From Paenibacillus periandrae (GTDB taxonomy: Bacteria > Bacillota > Bacilli > Paenibacillales > NBRC-103111): a DNA stretch of 64,000 nt. A model generated the notes under the pieces. The model was not told where the DNA came from. It worked only from the letters and a program-made list of their open reading frames with translations, and did not search any database. The position numbers and the translations under genes are program-made. The stretch lies in NCBI RefSeq assembly GCF_022458865.1, contig NZ_JAJNMU010000005.1, positions 124,001 through 188,000 of the forward strand, given 5' to 3'. Of this stretch, positions 63,659 through 64,000 are shown piece after piece. How positions within the stretch are numbered: the first letter of the stretch is position 1; each line of letters opens with the position of its first letter.

Positions 63659-64000
63659 TTATCCCTTAACCGAACCTACCATAACACCCTTGGCAAAATG
63701 CTTTTGTAAAAAAGGATAAACGAGCAGGATCGGTACCGTTGCAATCACGACCGCTGCCATTTTCAAAGTTTCCGGAGGAATCGTCTGCTCATTCATCATT
63801 TCCTGAGCTGCCGCACCACCCGCTGCTGTTGAGGAATCAATCAGCATATTTTGCAGCAGCACCTGAAGCGGCCATTTGGACGCATCGCTCATATACAATA
63901 CCGCCGAGAAAAACGTATTCCAATACCCGACCGCATAAAAGAGACCGAATGCCGCCATCGCCGGAAGCGACAACGGTAAAATAATTTTGAACCAGACGCC
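63659..64000 (-). CDS. ABC sugar permease, C-terminal part (cut by window edge)
   Basis: The last 113 codons of a membrane permease of the LplC/YtcP type; the rest lies to the right. The EAA-loop is seen in LPLSLPAMAAFGLFYAVGYW and the protein ends in KHFAKGVMVGSVKG, which is the usual end of this subfamily. It would form the channel with a second permease encoded further right. No ATPase gene is seen here. Confidence 0.88.
   Translation of the reverse strand, partial: GVWFKIILPLSLPAMAAFGLFYAVGYWNTFFSAVLYMSDASKWPLQVLLQNMLIDSSTAAGGAAAQEMMNEQTIPPETLKMAAVVIATVPILLVYPFLQKHFAKGVMVGSVKG

Overview
The window looks like chromosome of a spore-forming, low- to mid-GC Firmicute, most likely Paenibacillus or a close relative. 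The clues are a sporulation protein Cse60, a CotH-type spore-coat kinase, an Lpl-type sugar-binding lipoprotein next to a membrane-bound AraC regulator, a YdjO-type cold-inducible protein, many Bacillus-type gene neighbourhoods (bmrCD, ytcD-ytbDE, cidAB-cidR), strong AGGAGG ribosome sites and Bacillus-type Fur and Per boxes. No rRNA, tRNA, CRISPR array or prophage was seen. The only mobile element is one IS607-type insertion sequence.

Layout. 0-5 kb: a partial MFS gene, a DHA2 drug exporter, a membrane-anchored M23 peptidase with BNR repeats and an FAD oxidoreductase. 5.4-10.4 kb: a two-component system transcribed away from a cluster of two DJ-1/PfpI paralogues (one cytoplasmic with an extra C-terminal domain, one secreted) around a DUF2306 membrane protein; the shared upstream region contains a structured leader. 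10.7-16 kb: a diguanylate cyclase, a second two-component system and a BmrA-like ABC exporter. 16-17.2 kb: stress genes (CsbD, YdjO, a cold-shock protein with a long hairpin leader). 17.4-21.8 kb: a heterodimeric BmrC/BmrD exporter preceded by an upstream 38-codon leader peptide and a terminator, which is a ribosome-mediated attenuator layout. 21.8-27 kb: a nuclease-helicase and SecDF with a small upstream membrane protein. 27-29.3 kb: a peroxide/redox module (peroxiredoxin, glutaredoxin, PerR-like regulator, orphan response-regulator-like protein) in which two promoters carry nearly the same 7-1-7 box. 29.4-32.1 kb: ytbE, ytbD and divergent ytcD with three GTACT-type operators. 32.2-37.8 kb: a TPM protein, thiM, DUF3999 and DUF2339. 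38-40 kb: the IS607 element with TnpA and TnpB. 40-45.1 kb: an SDR enzyme, an EamA transporter, a Tet(M)-like ribosomal protection GTPase and a DUF6492 protein. 45.1-46.8 kb: Cse60 with two very small downstream ORFs, a hairpin-rich gap, and a GreA-C-domain protein behind its own short upstream ORF. 46.8-54.9 kb: a GNAT enzyme, a zinc ribbon, cidAB/cidR, a cytoplasmic alpha-amylase, a desaturase behind a promoter with a perfect Fur box, and gdhA. 55-58.2 kb: a CotH-DUF4956-VTC cluster. 58.4-64 kb: an enolase-superfamily enzyme, an AraC regulator, an Lpl-type binding lipoprotein and a partial permease, all on the minus strand.

The most interesting parts are regulatory. They include a BmrB-like leader peptide at 21524-21640 with a terminator before bmrC, a Fur-family regulator that looks like PerR but has Glu where Bacillus PerR has the Asp needed for peroxide sensing, a Fur box at the start of a desaturase transcript, a cold-shock leader whose long stem is followed by six U, and the two-component/PfpI/DUF2306 locus, for which I know no described function. 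All coordinates and motifs were read by eye; homology calls rest on recognisable motifs and gene order, not on database searches.
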